From: Ignavibacteria bacterium | Lineage (GTDB): Bacteria > Bacteroidota > Ignavibacteria > Ignavibacteriales > Melioribacteraceae | NCBI GenBank assembly: GCA_016873835.1 | Contig: VGVY01000001.1 | Location: 92,129-156,128, forward strand | DNA length: 64,000 nucleotides | Direction: 5' to 3' | Shown here: piece after piece, positions 29,122-37,247 of the stretch | Numbering within the stretch: position 1 is the stretch's first letter | Layout of the letters: each line of letters begins with the position of its first letter | Notes under the pieces: model-generated | Databases searched by the model: none | The model's input: the letters and a program-made list of their open reading frames with translations, nothing else | What the model was told of the DNA's origin: nothing | Program-made: the position numbers and the translations under genes

Positions 29122-30201
29122 ATGCAAATAGGTTTAGTAGGGTTACAATTTTCTGGAAAAACAACACTTTTTAATATTTTGTCTAACAAAGAAACTCATT
29201 CTCAAACTGGTCAAGAAGAAGCATCTATAGAAGTTGTAAAAGTCCCTGACTTAAGATTAGATAACCTCACTAGAATTTTCCAACCAAAAAAACAAATCAA
29301 TGCAACAATAGAGATTTTTGATATCCCTGGACTTCGAATGTCTGATGATAATAGAGTTAAAATTACCAGTTCATTTTTGAATAATGTGAGGAACAATGAT
29401 GCATTATTTTATATTGTTAGAGCATTCAAAGATGAATCAGTTTCGCACCCAATGAGTTCAATCGATCCAATTAGAGATATTGCATTTTTGGAAACAGAAT
29501 TTTTACTGTCTGATTTAGCATTTCTTGAAAATAGAATTGATAAGCTGAATAGAGATATTCAAAAATCAAAAGATGAAAAACTAAAAAGAGAGCTTCCATT
29601 AATTCAAAAATGTATGGAACATTGTGAAAAGGAGTTGCCGCTACGTTCACTTAAACTAGATGATAATGAATTAAAATTATTATCTGGGTACCAACTTTTA
29701 ACGTTAAAACCATTAGTAATTGCAATTAATTATGACGAAAAATCAATTCCATCTATTGAATCTGAATTGGCAAATGTTAATTCTATTAAAGAAAAATATT
29801 TTGCTTCGATTATTCCATTTTTCGCAAAGATAGAATTAGAATTATCGCAATTAAGTCTGTCTGATCAAGAAGTTTTTATGAAAGATTATGGTATTAAGGA
29901 ATCAGCTCTCACACAAATTTTAAGAACGTCTTATGAAATACTTGGACTTCAATCATTTTTTACTGTCGGCGAAGATGAGTGCAGAGCATGGACAATAAAG
30001 AAAAATTATAATGCTCAGCAAGCTGCTGGTGTAATTCACACAGATTTTTTTAGTAGATTTATACGTGCTGAAGTTGTTCATTATGAAGATTTTATTCTTC
30101 ACGGGTCATTCAATAAATGTAAAGATGCTGGTGCATGGAGATTGGAAGGAAAAGAGTATATAGTACAAGATGGCGACATAATAAGCATCAGGCATAATTA
30201 A
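29122..30201 (+). CDS. YchF/DUF933-type P-loop GTPase (ATPase), divergent
   Basis: TRAFAC P-loop NTPase with a C-terminal TGS-like DUF933 domain as in YchF/OLA1. The C-terminal half is well conserved (FFTVGEDECRAWTIKKNYNA, QQAAGVIHTDFFSRFIRAEV, WRLEGKEYIVQDGDIISIR). The P-loop GLQFSGKTTLFN departs from YchF GLPNVGKSTLFN, and the DIPGL motif is not followed by the usual KGASxGxGLGN insert. The base-specificity motif reads NYDE, in keeping with the ATP preference of YchF. At 359 residues the length is as in YchF. It is probably a paralogue of canonical YchF; the role is unknown, perhaps ribosome- or stress-related. Confidence 0.8.
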   Translation: MQIGLVGLQFSGKTTLFNILSNKETHSQTGQEEASIEVVKVPDLRLDNLTRIFQPKKQINATIEIFDIPGLRMSDDNRVKITSSFLNNVRNNDALFYIVRAFKDESVSHPMSSIDPIRDIAFLETEFLLSDLAFLENRIDKLNRDIQKSKDEKLKRELPLIQKCMEHCEKELPLRSLKLDDNELKLLSGYQLLTLKPLVIAINYDEKSIPSIESELANVNSIKEKYFASIIPFFAKIELELSQLSLSDQEVFMKDYGIKESALTQILRTSYEILGLQSFFTVGEDECRAWTIKKNYNAQQAAGVIHTDFFSRFIRAEVVHYEDFILHGSFNKCKDAGAWRLEGKEYIVQDGDIISIRHN

Positions 30202-30218
30202 AAAAAATAGGAGGAAAT

Positions 30219-31688
30219 ATGTCAGCAAAAGCAATTGAAGGTTTAGCTCCATCAGTTGTATGGAACCGCTTTCATGAGATAAGTCAAATTCCTCGTCCTT
30301 CTAAACATGAAGAGAGAATCCGATTATATTTAAGAAATTTTGCTGGAAAACATAACCGGTTGTTCAAAGAAGATGAAGTAGGTAACATTGTAATTTATGT
30401 CCCTCCTAAACCCGGATTTGAAGATGTACCAACTGTTGTATTACAAAGCCACATAGATATGGTTTGCGAAAAAAATAAAGACACTGTTCATGATTTTAGT
30501 AAAGACCCCATTAAACTAATTAGAGATGGAGATTGGATTAAATCCGAAGGAACTACACTTGGTGCTGATAACGGAATTGGCGTTGCAGCAGCTTTGGCAC
30601 TTGTTACTGATGATCTTTTCGATCACGGTCCAATTGAATTGTTATTCACTGTTGACGAAGAGACTGGTTTAACGGGAGCAAATAGTCTGCAGCCTGGCTT
30701 TATAGAAGGAAAATTTTTAATTAATCTTGATACTGAAGAAGATGGTGCTTTTTACATTGGGTGTGCTGGTGGGATGGACACTGCCGGAATTTTCAAGATT
30801 GAATATGAAGAGATAAAAGGCGGATATGCACCATACTCAATTTCTGTTTCTGGATTAAAAGGCGGCCATTCTGGAATCAATATTTCTGATAAAAGAGCAA
30901 ATGCTATAAAGCTGCTAGGATACTTACTTAATAGCTTGAGCATAGTAGATTATCAGGTCGGGTCGATTATTGGCGGTTCAAAACGAAATGCAATTGCACG
31001 TGAAGCTGAAGCAATAATATTCATAAAGTATAATGATGAAGCTGCGGTTAGAGAAGCAATAAATGCATTTTCAATTGAATCTGTTTTAGAATTCAAAAAA
31101 ACAGATAAAGAAATTAAGATTACATTCGAAAAAAATACATCAAATGTTCCAGCAAAAGTTTTCACTAAAATATTAGTTGACAAACTTTTAAAAGTAATAA
31201 TTGCTTCTCCGCACGGAGTAATTTCTATGAGTTCGGAAATGGCCGGGCTAGTTGAAACATCTACCAATCTTGCAACTATGACAATTGATAATGACAAATT
31301 AATAATCGGAACAAGTCAAAGAAGCTCGATTGAATCTGCGAAAAAAAATGTAGCTTTAATGATGAAATCATTATTTAATTTATCTGGTGCAGAGATTAAA
31401 ACGAGTGATGGCTATCCGGGCTGGCAACCAAATTTAGATTCTGAATTATTAAGAATTTCTAGAAGAGTCTATAAAAATATTTTTAGTAATACCCCATTAT
31501 TAAAAGCTGTTCATGCTGGACTTGAATGTGGAATTTTAGGTGATAAATTTCCTGGTCTGGATATGATATCAATAGGACCAACTATTGAAGGTGCGCATTC
31601 TCCTGATGAAAAAGTTAGGATCCACGATGTTGAAAAGTTTTATAGATTGCTAAAAGCAATATTAGAAGAAATTGCAATTATAAAATAG
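30219..31688 (+). CDS. pepD: Aminoacyl-histidine dipeptidase (PepD, M20 family)
   Basis: Cytoplasmic zinc dipeptidase (carnosinase-like). The M20 metal-site motifs are present: VVLQSHIDMVCEK (H78, D80), LGADNGIGVAAAL, VDEETGLTGA and, near the C-terminus, AGLECGILGDKFPGLDMISI with GAHSPDEKV. At 489 residues it matches E. coli PepD (485). The ribosome binding site AGGAGG at 30208-30213 is optimal. It ends in a perfect inverted repeat acting as terminator, so the unit is pepD alone or ychF-pepD. Confidence 0.95.
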   Translation: MSAKAIEGLAPSVVWNRFHEISQIPRPSKHEERIRLYLRNFAGKHNRLFKEDEVGNIVIYVPPKPGFEDVPTVVLQSHIDMVCEKNKDTVHDFSKDPIKLIRDGDWIKSEGTTLGADNGIGVAAALALVTDDLFDHGPIELLFTVDEETGLTGANSLQPGFIEGKFLINLDTEEDGAFYIGCAGGMDTAGIFKIEYEEIKGGYAPYSISVSGLKGGHSGINISDKRANAIKLLGYLLNSLSIVDYQVGSIIGGSKRNAIAREAEAIIFIKYNDEAAVREAINAFSIESVLEFKKTDKEIKITFEKNTSNVPAKVFTKILVDKLLKVIIASPHGVISMSSEMAGLVETSTNLATMTIDNDKLIIGTSQRSSIESAKKNVALMMKSLFNLSGAEIKTSDGYPGWQPNLDSELLRISRRVYKNIFSNTPLLKAVHAGLECGILGDKFPGLDMISIGPTIEGAHSPDEKVRIHDVEKFYRLLKAILEEIAIIK

Positions 31689-31692
31689 AAAC

Positions 31693-31716
31693 AAAGCCGC
31701 TTTAAAGCGGCTTTTT
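31693..31716 (+). terminator. Rho-independent terminator after pepD
   Basis: The perfect inverted repeat AAAGCCGCTTTAAAGCGGCTTT, followed by more T residues, starts four bases after the pepD stop. An 8-bp GC-rich stem with a TTTAAA loop is expected. Confidence 0.9.
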
Positions 31717-31773
31717 AATTTATATTTAAATGGACTTTTACTCTTTGAAACCCCTAACAAACAATAGATTAAA

Positions 31774-33486
31774 ATGAAAAAAACAATTAATTATTTTGAT
31801 GTGCCGAAAATTCAATCTATTCAAGATATGATTGTTCAATCGGCCAACAAATTTAACTCTAAGCTTGCATTAGAAGACTTAAACGCAACACCAATTAGTT
31901 ACCTAACCTACAGAGAACTGTTAGATTCTATCCTTCAATTTGGTTCTGCGCTAAAAGAATTTGGGCTCAAAGAGAGAACTCACATTGCTGTAATTGGGGA
32001 AAATAGAGTTCAATGGGCAATTTCATTTTTAACATGTCTTTGCTTCAACTATGTAGTAGTTCCAATCGACAAAAACTTAAATGAAAATGAAATTATGAAT
32101 ATTATTCATGAGTCTGATGCAGAAGCAATAATTTTTTCCGAAAGTTATGCAAGTATTTTAGCTAGTGGAAAGAGTTATATGAAAAATTTAAAACACTATA
32201 TCTGTATGGATAAAACAAGTGAAGATAAGAAGTTTAGAAATATGGTTGATCTTATGAAAAATGCCAGAAGATTTACGGTTGGAGATTTACCTAAAATTGA
32301 TCCAACTGACTTAACTGAAATTATTTTCACTTCCGGTTCATTGGGCAGAGCAAAAGGTGTAATGCTTTCTCAAAAAAATCTCGCTGTAAATTTAATGGAT
32401 ATGGTTTCTCTCGTTCAAATTACTGATAAGGATCGGTTTTTGTCTGTATTGCCAATGCACCACACATATGAATGTACTTGTGGAATGTTATGTCCACTCT
32501 ATACTGGAGCATCTATTCATTATGCAAGATCATTAAAAACAGTTGTTGATGATATTCAAAAGGTTAAGGCGACTATTCTGTTAGGTGTCCCATTATTATA
32601 TGATAAAATGTTTAAGAGAATAACAAAAGGAATTAGGGATGATAAAGTAAAATCGAAAATTGTTCCTCCACTTGTTAAGGTAACTAATTTGTTTAATTCA
32701 GTTGGACTGAAAAATATAAAAAAGAAAATTTTTGCAGAGCTTCATGAAAAATTTGGAGGTAATGTAAGAATTTTTATTGCTGGAGGAGCTGCTCCTGATC
32801 CCTTAGTAGCAAAAGGGTTAAGGGAATTTGGTTTCAATTTTATTCAGGGATATGGATTAACAGAAACCGCACCTATTTTAACTTTGAACCAGCTCGATAA
32901 TTTTAAAGATGATGCAGCTGGAATTCCTCTTCCGTCAGTAGAAATTAAAATTAATGAACCAGATGAAAATGGAAGCGGTGAGGTTTGGGCAAAAGGGCCA
33001 AATGTTATGCAAGGTTATTATAAGAATGAAGCAGCTACTAAGAATACTTTTCATGAATCATGGTTTAAAACTGGCGATATTGGGTACATTGATGGGGATG
33101 GTTTTTTGCATATTAATGGCAGAAAAAAGAATGTAATTATTTCACGGAGCGGAAAAAATATTTTTCCAGAGGAGATTGAGGATATATTAAACCGCAGTTA
33201 TTTTATCAAAGAATCTTTGATATTCGGAGAAAAAGATTTGAAGCAAGGTGAAATTATTGCTGCACAAATTGTTGTTGATGCTGAAGCATTTATTGAATAT
33301 GCAGAAATTAATAAAGTCAAAATATCAAACGAGTTAATAAATAAAATCATCAGCGAGGAAATTGAAAAAATAAATAAAAAATTATCGCAATTTAAACACA
33401 TCAAGAAATTTTATGTGAGAGAACAAGAATTTGAAAAAACAACGACACAAAAAATTAAAAGGTATCTTGTAAATCAAGAAAGTTAA
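31774..33486 (+). CDS. AMP-dependent long-chain acyl-CoA synthetase
   Basis: ANL-superfamily ligase that activates a fatty acid to its CoA thioester through an acyl-adenylate. Motifs: P-loop FTSGSLGRAKGVMLSQ (about residues 186-201; GSLGRAKG instead of the usual GTTGxPKG), A5 region GYGLTETAPILT, then WFKTGDIGYIDGDGFLHING and RKKNVIISRSGKNIFPEEIE. It lacks membrane segments. The C-terminal lysine motif is TTQKIKRY. Chain length cannot be read from the sequence. coaE follows two bases after its stop, linking CoA synthesis and CoA use in one transcript. Confidence 0.9.
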   Translation: MKKTINYFDVPKIQSIQDMIVQSANKFNSKLALEDLNATPISYLTYRELLDSILQFGSALKEFGLKERTHIAVIGENRVQWAISFLTCLCFNYVVVPIDKNLNENEIMNIIHESDAEAIIFSESYASILASGKSYMKNLKHYICMDKTSEDKKFRNMVDLMKNARRFTVGDLPKIDPTDLTEIIFTSGSLGRAKGVMLSQKNLAVNLMDMVSLVQITDKDRFLSVLPMHHTYECTCGMLCPLYTGASIHYARSLKTVVDDIQKVKATILLGVPLLYDKMFKRITKGIRDDKVKSKIVPPLVKVTNLFNSVGLKNIKKKIFAELHEKFGGNVRIFIAGGAAPDPLVAKGLREFGFNFIQGYGLTETAPILTLNQLDNFKDDAAGIPLPSVEIKINEPDENGSGEVWAKGPNVMQGYYKNEAATKNTFHESWFKTGDIGYIDGDGFLHINGRKKNVIISRSGKNIFPEEIEDILNRSYFIKESLIFGEKDLKQGEIIAAQIVVDAEAFIEYAEINKVKISNELINKIISEEIEKINKKLSQFKHIKKFYVREQEFEKTTTQKIKRYLVNQES

Positions 33487-33488
33487 AA

Positions 33489-34106
33489 TTGAAAAATAAA
33501 TTGAAAAAGAAGATTGTTGTTGGTATTACTGGTGGAATCGGTTCCGGTAAATCCATAGTTAGTGATATTATTGAAAGTTCCGGCTATTATGTTATTAGAA
33601 CGGATTTGTTAGCCAAACAATTAATGACTTCAAATAAATCTCTTGTAAAAAAAATTAAAAAAGCTTTTTCAAATGAGTCATATAAAGATGAGCACATAAA
33701 TACAAATATTTTGGCAAAAAAGGTTTTTGATAACAAATTAAATCTGAAAAAACTGAATTTATTAGTTCATCCCTTAGTTATAAAAGAAATTAAAAAACAA
33801 ATTAAATATCAACACCTCTTCAATAAAGTTGTATTTGTTGAATCAGCTCTAATTTATGAAGCTAAAATTGAGGCGATGTTTGATTTTATAGTTTTGGTGT
33901 TTTCTAAAAAGCCAAAACGGATTAAAAGAATTAGGAAAAGAGACGGATTGACAACTTCAGAAATTATAAAAAGAATGAAAATGCAGTTGCCAGATCTACA
34001 AAAAAAATCAATAGCTCATTTTGTTATAGAAAATAACACATCAGTAAAATCGTTAGAGAGAAAAGCAAAATTTCTAATAAATCTAATTTCAAGTTTTGAA
34101 TCATAA
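33489..34106 (+). CDS. coaE: Dephospho-CoA kinase
   Basis: Phosphorylates the 3'-hydroxyl of dephospho-CoA, the last step of CoA synthesis. The Walker A motif GITGGIGSGKS (residues 12-22) is followed by the CoaE-type aspartate in VIRTDLLAKQL and by LLVHPLVIKEIKKQI. VFVESALIYEAKIEAMFDFI matches the family. At 205 residues it is standard. The start is a TTG after the ligase stop. The C-terminal half is unusually lysine-rich, as expected from the AT-rich coding bias. Confidence 0.9.
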   Translation: MKNKLKKKIVVGITGGIGSGKSIVSDIIESSGYYVIRTDLLAKQLMTSNKSLVKKIKKAFSNESYKDEHINTNILAKKVFDNKLNLKKLNLLVHPLVIKEIKKQIKYQHLFNKVVFVESALIYEAKIEAMFDFIVLVFSKKPKRIKRIRKRDGLTTSEIIKRMKMQLPDLQKKSIAHFVIENNTSVKSLERKAKFLINLISSFES

Positions 34107-34123
34107 ATTGAGAAATTAATAAG

Positions 34124-34149
34124 TTAATCATTTCTTGATTAATTTTTAT
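34124..34149 (+). terminator. Possible weak terminator after coaE
   Basis: A 7-bp AT-rich stem TTAATCA/TGATTAA with loop TTTCT is followed by TTTTTATT. The stem is weak but sits correctly 18 bases after the coaE stop, before a new unit starting with the proline dehydrogenase gene. Confidence 0.4.
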
Positions 34150-34194
34150 TCAAGGGGTAATTTGCATTTCTAATTATACTATTATAGGTGACTT

Positions 34195-35094
34195 GTGAAC
34201 ATCTTTAACAAAATAATTGTGGAATTTGTAAAAATCCTACCTAAATCTGTAGTCCACATTTTTGCAAAAAAGTATATTGCCGGTGAAAAGTTAGACGACG
34301 CTGTAAGAGTAGTGAAAGAGTTAAATGCTATAGGTATTATTGCTACTATGGATGTATTGGGAGAAGCAGTTTCAACTAAAATTGAGTCTGAATCAGCAAA
34401 AAATGAATGTCTCGATGTATTAGATGCAATTCATGAACACAATTTAAATTCTAATTTATCATTAAAACCAACACAGTTAGGTCTGGAGATCGATTCTGAA
34501 TTCTGTTTCAAGCAAATTTCGGAAATTTTAGATCGAGCAAAAAGTTATAACAACTTTGTTAGAATTGATATGGAAGATTCATCAACTACCGATGCTACAA
34601 TTGAATTATACAAACAACTTAGAAAGGAATATGACAATGTTGGAATAGTTGTACAGTCTTATCTAAAACGAACTTTGAAGGATGTTAAAGATCCAGAATT
34701 GAATGGCACAAATTATAGATTATGCAAGGGAATTTATGTTGAACCAGAAGAAATTGCGTTCAAAGACAGAAAAAGTGTTAGAGATAATTTTGTAGATGTT
34801 TTGGATTATTTTCTTGATAATGGAAATTATGTGGGAATTGCAACTCATGATGATTATCTAATAAATAAAGCGTATGAATTAGTCCGCTACAAAGATGTAC
34901 CAAAATCAAAATTTGAATTTCAAATGCTGTATGGAGTGAAGGAAAGATTGAGAGATAAAATAAATTCCGATGGTTACAAAATTAGAATTTATATTCCATT
35001 TGGAGAACATTGGTATAAATATTCTATTCGCCGACTTCAAGAAAATCCGAATATGGCATGGCACATTGTGAAAAGTTTGATCACATTTAATTAA
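34195..35094 (+). CDS. Proline dehydrogenase (monofunctional)
   Basis: FAD-dependent oxidation of L-proline to pyrroline-5-carboxylate, with electrons going to the quinone pool. The ProDH barrel is recognised by LSLKPTQLGLEID, FVRIDMEDSSTTDATIELYK, YRLCKGIYVEPEEIAF and the substrate-binding GEHWYKYSIRRLQENPN (R279, R280). At 299 residues it is the short single-function form; the pyrroline-5-carboxylate dehydrogenase is not in the window. Translation starts at a GTG with GGTGA close before it. The stop overlaps the tsaD ATG by one base, an odd pairing by function. Confidence 0.92.
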   Translation: MNIFNKIIVEFVKILPKSVVHIFAKKYIAGEKLDDAVRVVKELNAIGIIATMDVLGEAVSTKIESESAKNECLDVLDAIHEHNLNSNLSLKPTQLGLEIDSEFCFKQISEILDRAKSYNNFVRIDMEDSSTTDATIELYKQLRKEYDNVGIVVQSYLKRTLKDVKDPELNGTNYRLCKGIYVEPEEIAFKDRKSVRDNFVDVLDYFLDNGNYVGIATHDDYLINKAYELVRYKDVPKSKFEFQMLYGVKERLRDKINSDGYKIRIYIPFGEHWYKYSIRRLQENPNMAWHIVKSLITFN

Positions 35095-36119
35095 TGAAAG
35101 TACTTGGCTTAGAAACTTCGTGTGATGAAACTTCTGTTTCAATTCTAGAAAATGGTGAAATAAAATCAAACTTGATTTCTTCTCAAGATTTTCATTCAGA
35201 TTTTGGTGGTGTAGTTCCTGAATTATCTAGCAGAGCACACTTACAAATTTTACTCCCATTAATAAAAAGAGCTTTGAAACAAGGGAATATTTCCTTGAAT
35301 GAAATTGATCTTGTTTGTGCTACAGCTGGACCGGGATTAATTGGAGCTTTGTTAGTCGGATTGACATTTGCAAAAGGATTATCGTTTTCACTTCAGAAAC
35401 CATTTGTTCCGGTAAATCACATTGAAGGGCATATTTATTCTGGATTTTTAATGAACGAAAAGCCTGAATTTCCATTTTTGTGTTTAGTTGTTTCTGGAGG
35501 ACATACTTTATTATTGATTGTAAAAAGTGATGATGAAATAATTCAATTAGGTAAAACATTAGACGATGCAGTTGGTGAGGCTTTTGATAAAATCTCTAAA
35601 CTATTAGGTTTAGGTTATCCAGGCGGACCCGCTATTCAAGATGTTGCAAATAAAAATATTTCAAGTAAACTAATCGAATTTCCAATTGCACAGTGTAAAA
35701 GAGAATTCGATTTTTCATTCAGTGGTTTAAAAACTGCCGTATTAAGATTCATTCATACTGAGTATCAAAATATCCAAAATATTTCTAAAGAAGATATTGC
35801 ATTAATTGCGGCTTCATTTCAAAAAACTGCTGTGCTTGCACTCACACGGATAGTTGAAAAAGCTATTAAAAAATTTCCAGTAAATTCAATTTCATTAGTT
35901 GGAGGCGTTGCAGCAAATGAATTACTCCGATATGAGTTGATTGAGGTATCTAAAAAATATAAGAAGAAGCTAGTAATCCCGAATTTAGAATATTGCGGTG
36001 ATAATGCAGCAATGATTGCTTATCGTGGTTTACGTCTTCATCAAAATGGTAATAAATTTTCACTCGATTATAAAGCCTTTCCAGGACTTAAAGCAAATTC
36101 ATTTACTTTTATTGATTAG
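35094..36119 (+). CDS. tsaD: tRNA N6-threonylcarbamoyladenosine synthase TsaD
   Basis: Transfers the threonylcarbamoyl group to A37 of ANN-decoding tRNAs, with TsaB and TsaE. It is an ASKHA-fold protein with the metal ligands H109 and H113 in NHIEGHIYSGF. Further motifs are VSGGHTLLLIV, GEAFDKISKLLGLGYPGGP and CGDNAAMIAYRGL (third metal ligand D). It begins LGLETSCDETSVSIL as expected. At 341 residues it is typical. It is translationally coupled to the preceding proline dehydrogenase gene. Confidence 0.97.
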   Translation: MKVLGLETSCDETSVSILENGEIKSNLISSQDFHSDFGGVVPELSSRAHLQILLPLIKRALKQGNISLNEIDLVCATAGPGLIGALLVGLTFAKGLSFSLQKPFVPVNHIEGHIYSGFLMNEKPEFPFLCLVVSGGHTLLLIVKSDDEIIQLGKTLDDAVGEAFDKISKLLGLGYPGGPAIQDVANKNISSKLIEFPIAQCKREFDFSFSGLKTAVLRFIHTEYQNIQNISKEDIALIAASFQKTAVLALTRIVEKAIKKFPVNSISLVGGVAANELLRYELIEVSKKYKKKLVIPNLEYCGDNAAMIAYRGLRLHQNGNKFSLDYKAFPGLKANSFTFID

Positions 36120-36192
36120 ACACGTTGCTTGAATTTTATCATTTCAATAAAAAAATTTTTCAATATATTTATACAATCAATAGAGATGAAAA

Positions 36193-37239
36193 TTGGCCGT
36201 TATAAAAAATAAATCAAAAGGGAACATATTTTCTAAAAAAGAAATGCTGTTTGTGGTTGCCTTTTTCTTTTTCATACTTGCACTACTTGTATTTACTTTT
36301 TTTTCACCAAATCTTTACAAATCATCTCAACCGATTAATATTGAAGTTAAAAAAGGGCATACTCTTACTCAGATTGTTGATTCTCTTTTCGAAAAGGGAA
36401 TAATCCCAAGTAAAACAAATATGAAGATTGCAGTTTTTATTTATGGCGCAGAAAGGAAGTTGAAAGCTGGTAGATATAATATTCCAAATGGATTAAGTTA
36501 TTTGCAGCTAGTTGAATTATTCATTGAAGGATCACCGAGCGAAGAGGTGTTAATTTCAATTGGTGAAGGTATTTGGCAAAAAGACCTCGCTAAACTCTTA
36601 AAAGAAAAATTAAATATTGATTCATCACGGGTGATGGGTTTAAGCAGAAGCAGATCATTCCTAAATTCACTTAACTTAAATGTAAGCAGTCTTGAAGGTT
36701 ATTTACTTCCTGAGACTTATTATTTTTATTCTAATAGTAACGCTGAAGAAGTATTGAACAGACTTTATGGAGAAATGAAAAAAATATTTGCGGATGAAAA
36801 AATTCAAGCAGAAATGAAAAATATTGGTATGAATATGCATCAAGTGTTAACATTGGCTTCAATCATTGAAGGTGAGTCTAATTTATTCTCAGAGTTTAAA
36901 ACAATCTCAGGTGTTTATCATAACAGATTAAAAAAGAGAATGCTGCTTCAGGCTGATCCAACTATTCAATACTTAATTCGGGATAGAAGAAAAAACAAAA
37001 TTTTTTATAAAGACTTAGAGATTGATTCAAAATTTAATACGTATAAATATCCCGGATTACCGCCGGCTCCAATTAATAATCCCGGTAAACAAGCAATACT
37101 GGCTGCTTTATTCCCAGAACATCATAATTATTACTATTTTGTTGCTAATGGTCAAGGTGGACATAACTTTGCAATTAGTTCCAAAGAACATATTATTAAT
37201 GTCGCAAAGTATCGTCAATGGCGAGCAGAGCAAAATTAG
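36193..37239 (+). CDS. mltG: Endolytic transglycosylase MltG
   Basis: Inner-membrane endolytic murein transglycosylase that cuts nascent glycan strands. It has one N-terminal transmembrane helix (about residues 15-35), a LysM-like segment (VKKGHTLTQIVDSLFEKGI) and the YceG catalytic domain with IIEGESNLFSEFKTISGVYH (glutamates 226/228), HNRLKKRMLLQADPT and YPGLPPAPINNPG. The C-terminal GGHNFAISSKEH is also conserved. The start is a TTG. At 348 residues the length matches E. coli (340). It overlaps the upstream region of the next lipoprotein gene. Confidence 0.94.
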   Translation: MAVIKNKSKGNIFSKKEMLFVVAFFFFILALLVFTFFSPNLYKSSQPINIEVKKGHTLTQIVDSLFEKGIIPSKTNMKIAVFIYGAERKLKAGRYNIPNGLSYLQLVELFIEGSPSEEVLISIGEGIWQKDLAKLLKEKLNIDSSRVMGLSRSRSFLNSLNLNVSSLEGYLLPETYYFYSNSNAEEVLNRLYGEMKKIFADEKIQAEMKNIGMNMHQVLTLASIIEGESNLFSEFKTISGVYHNRLKKRMLLQADPTIQYLIRDRRKNKIFYKDLEIDSKFNTYKYPGLPPAPINNPGKQAILAALFPEHHNYYYFVANGQGGHNFAISSKEHIINVAKYRQWRAEQN

Positions 37240-37247
37240 GTATGGGT

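Noticed and set aside
31693..31714. Perfect 22-base palindrome as an operator
   Set aside because: Position right after the pepD stop and the following T run make a terminator the simpler reading.
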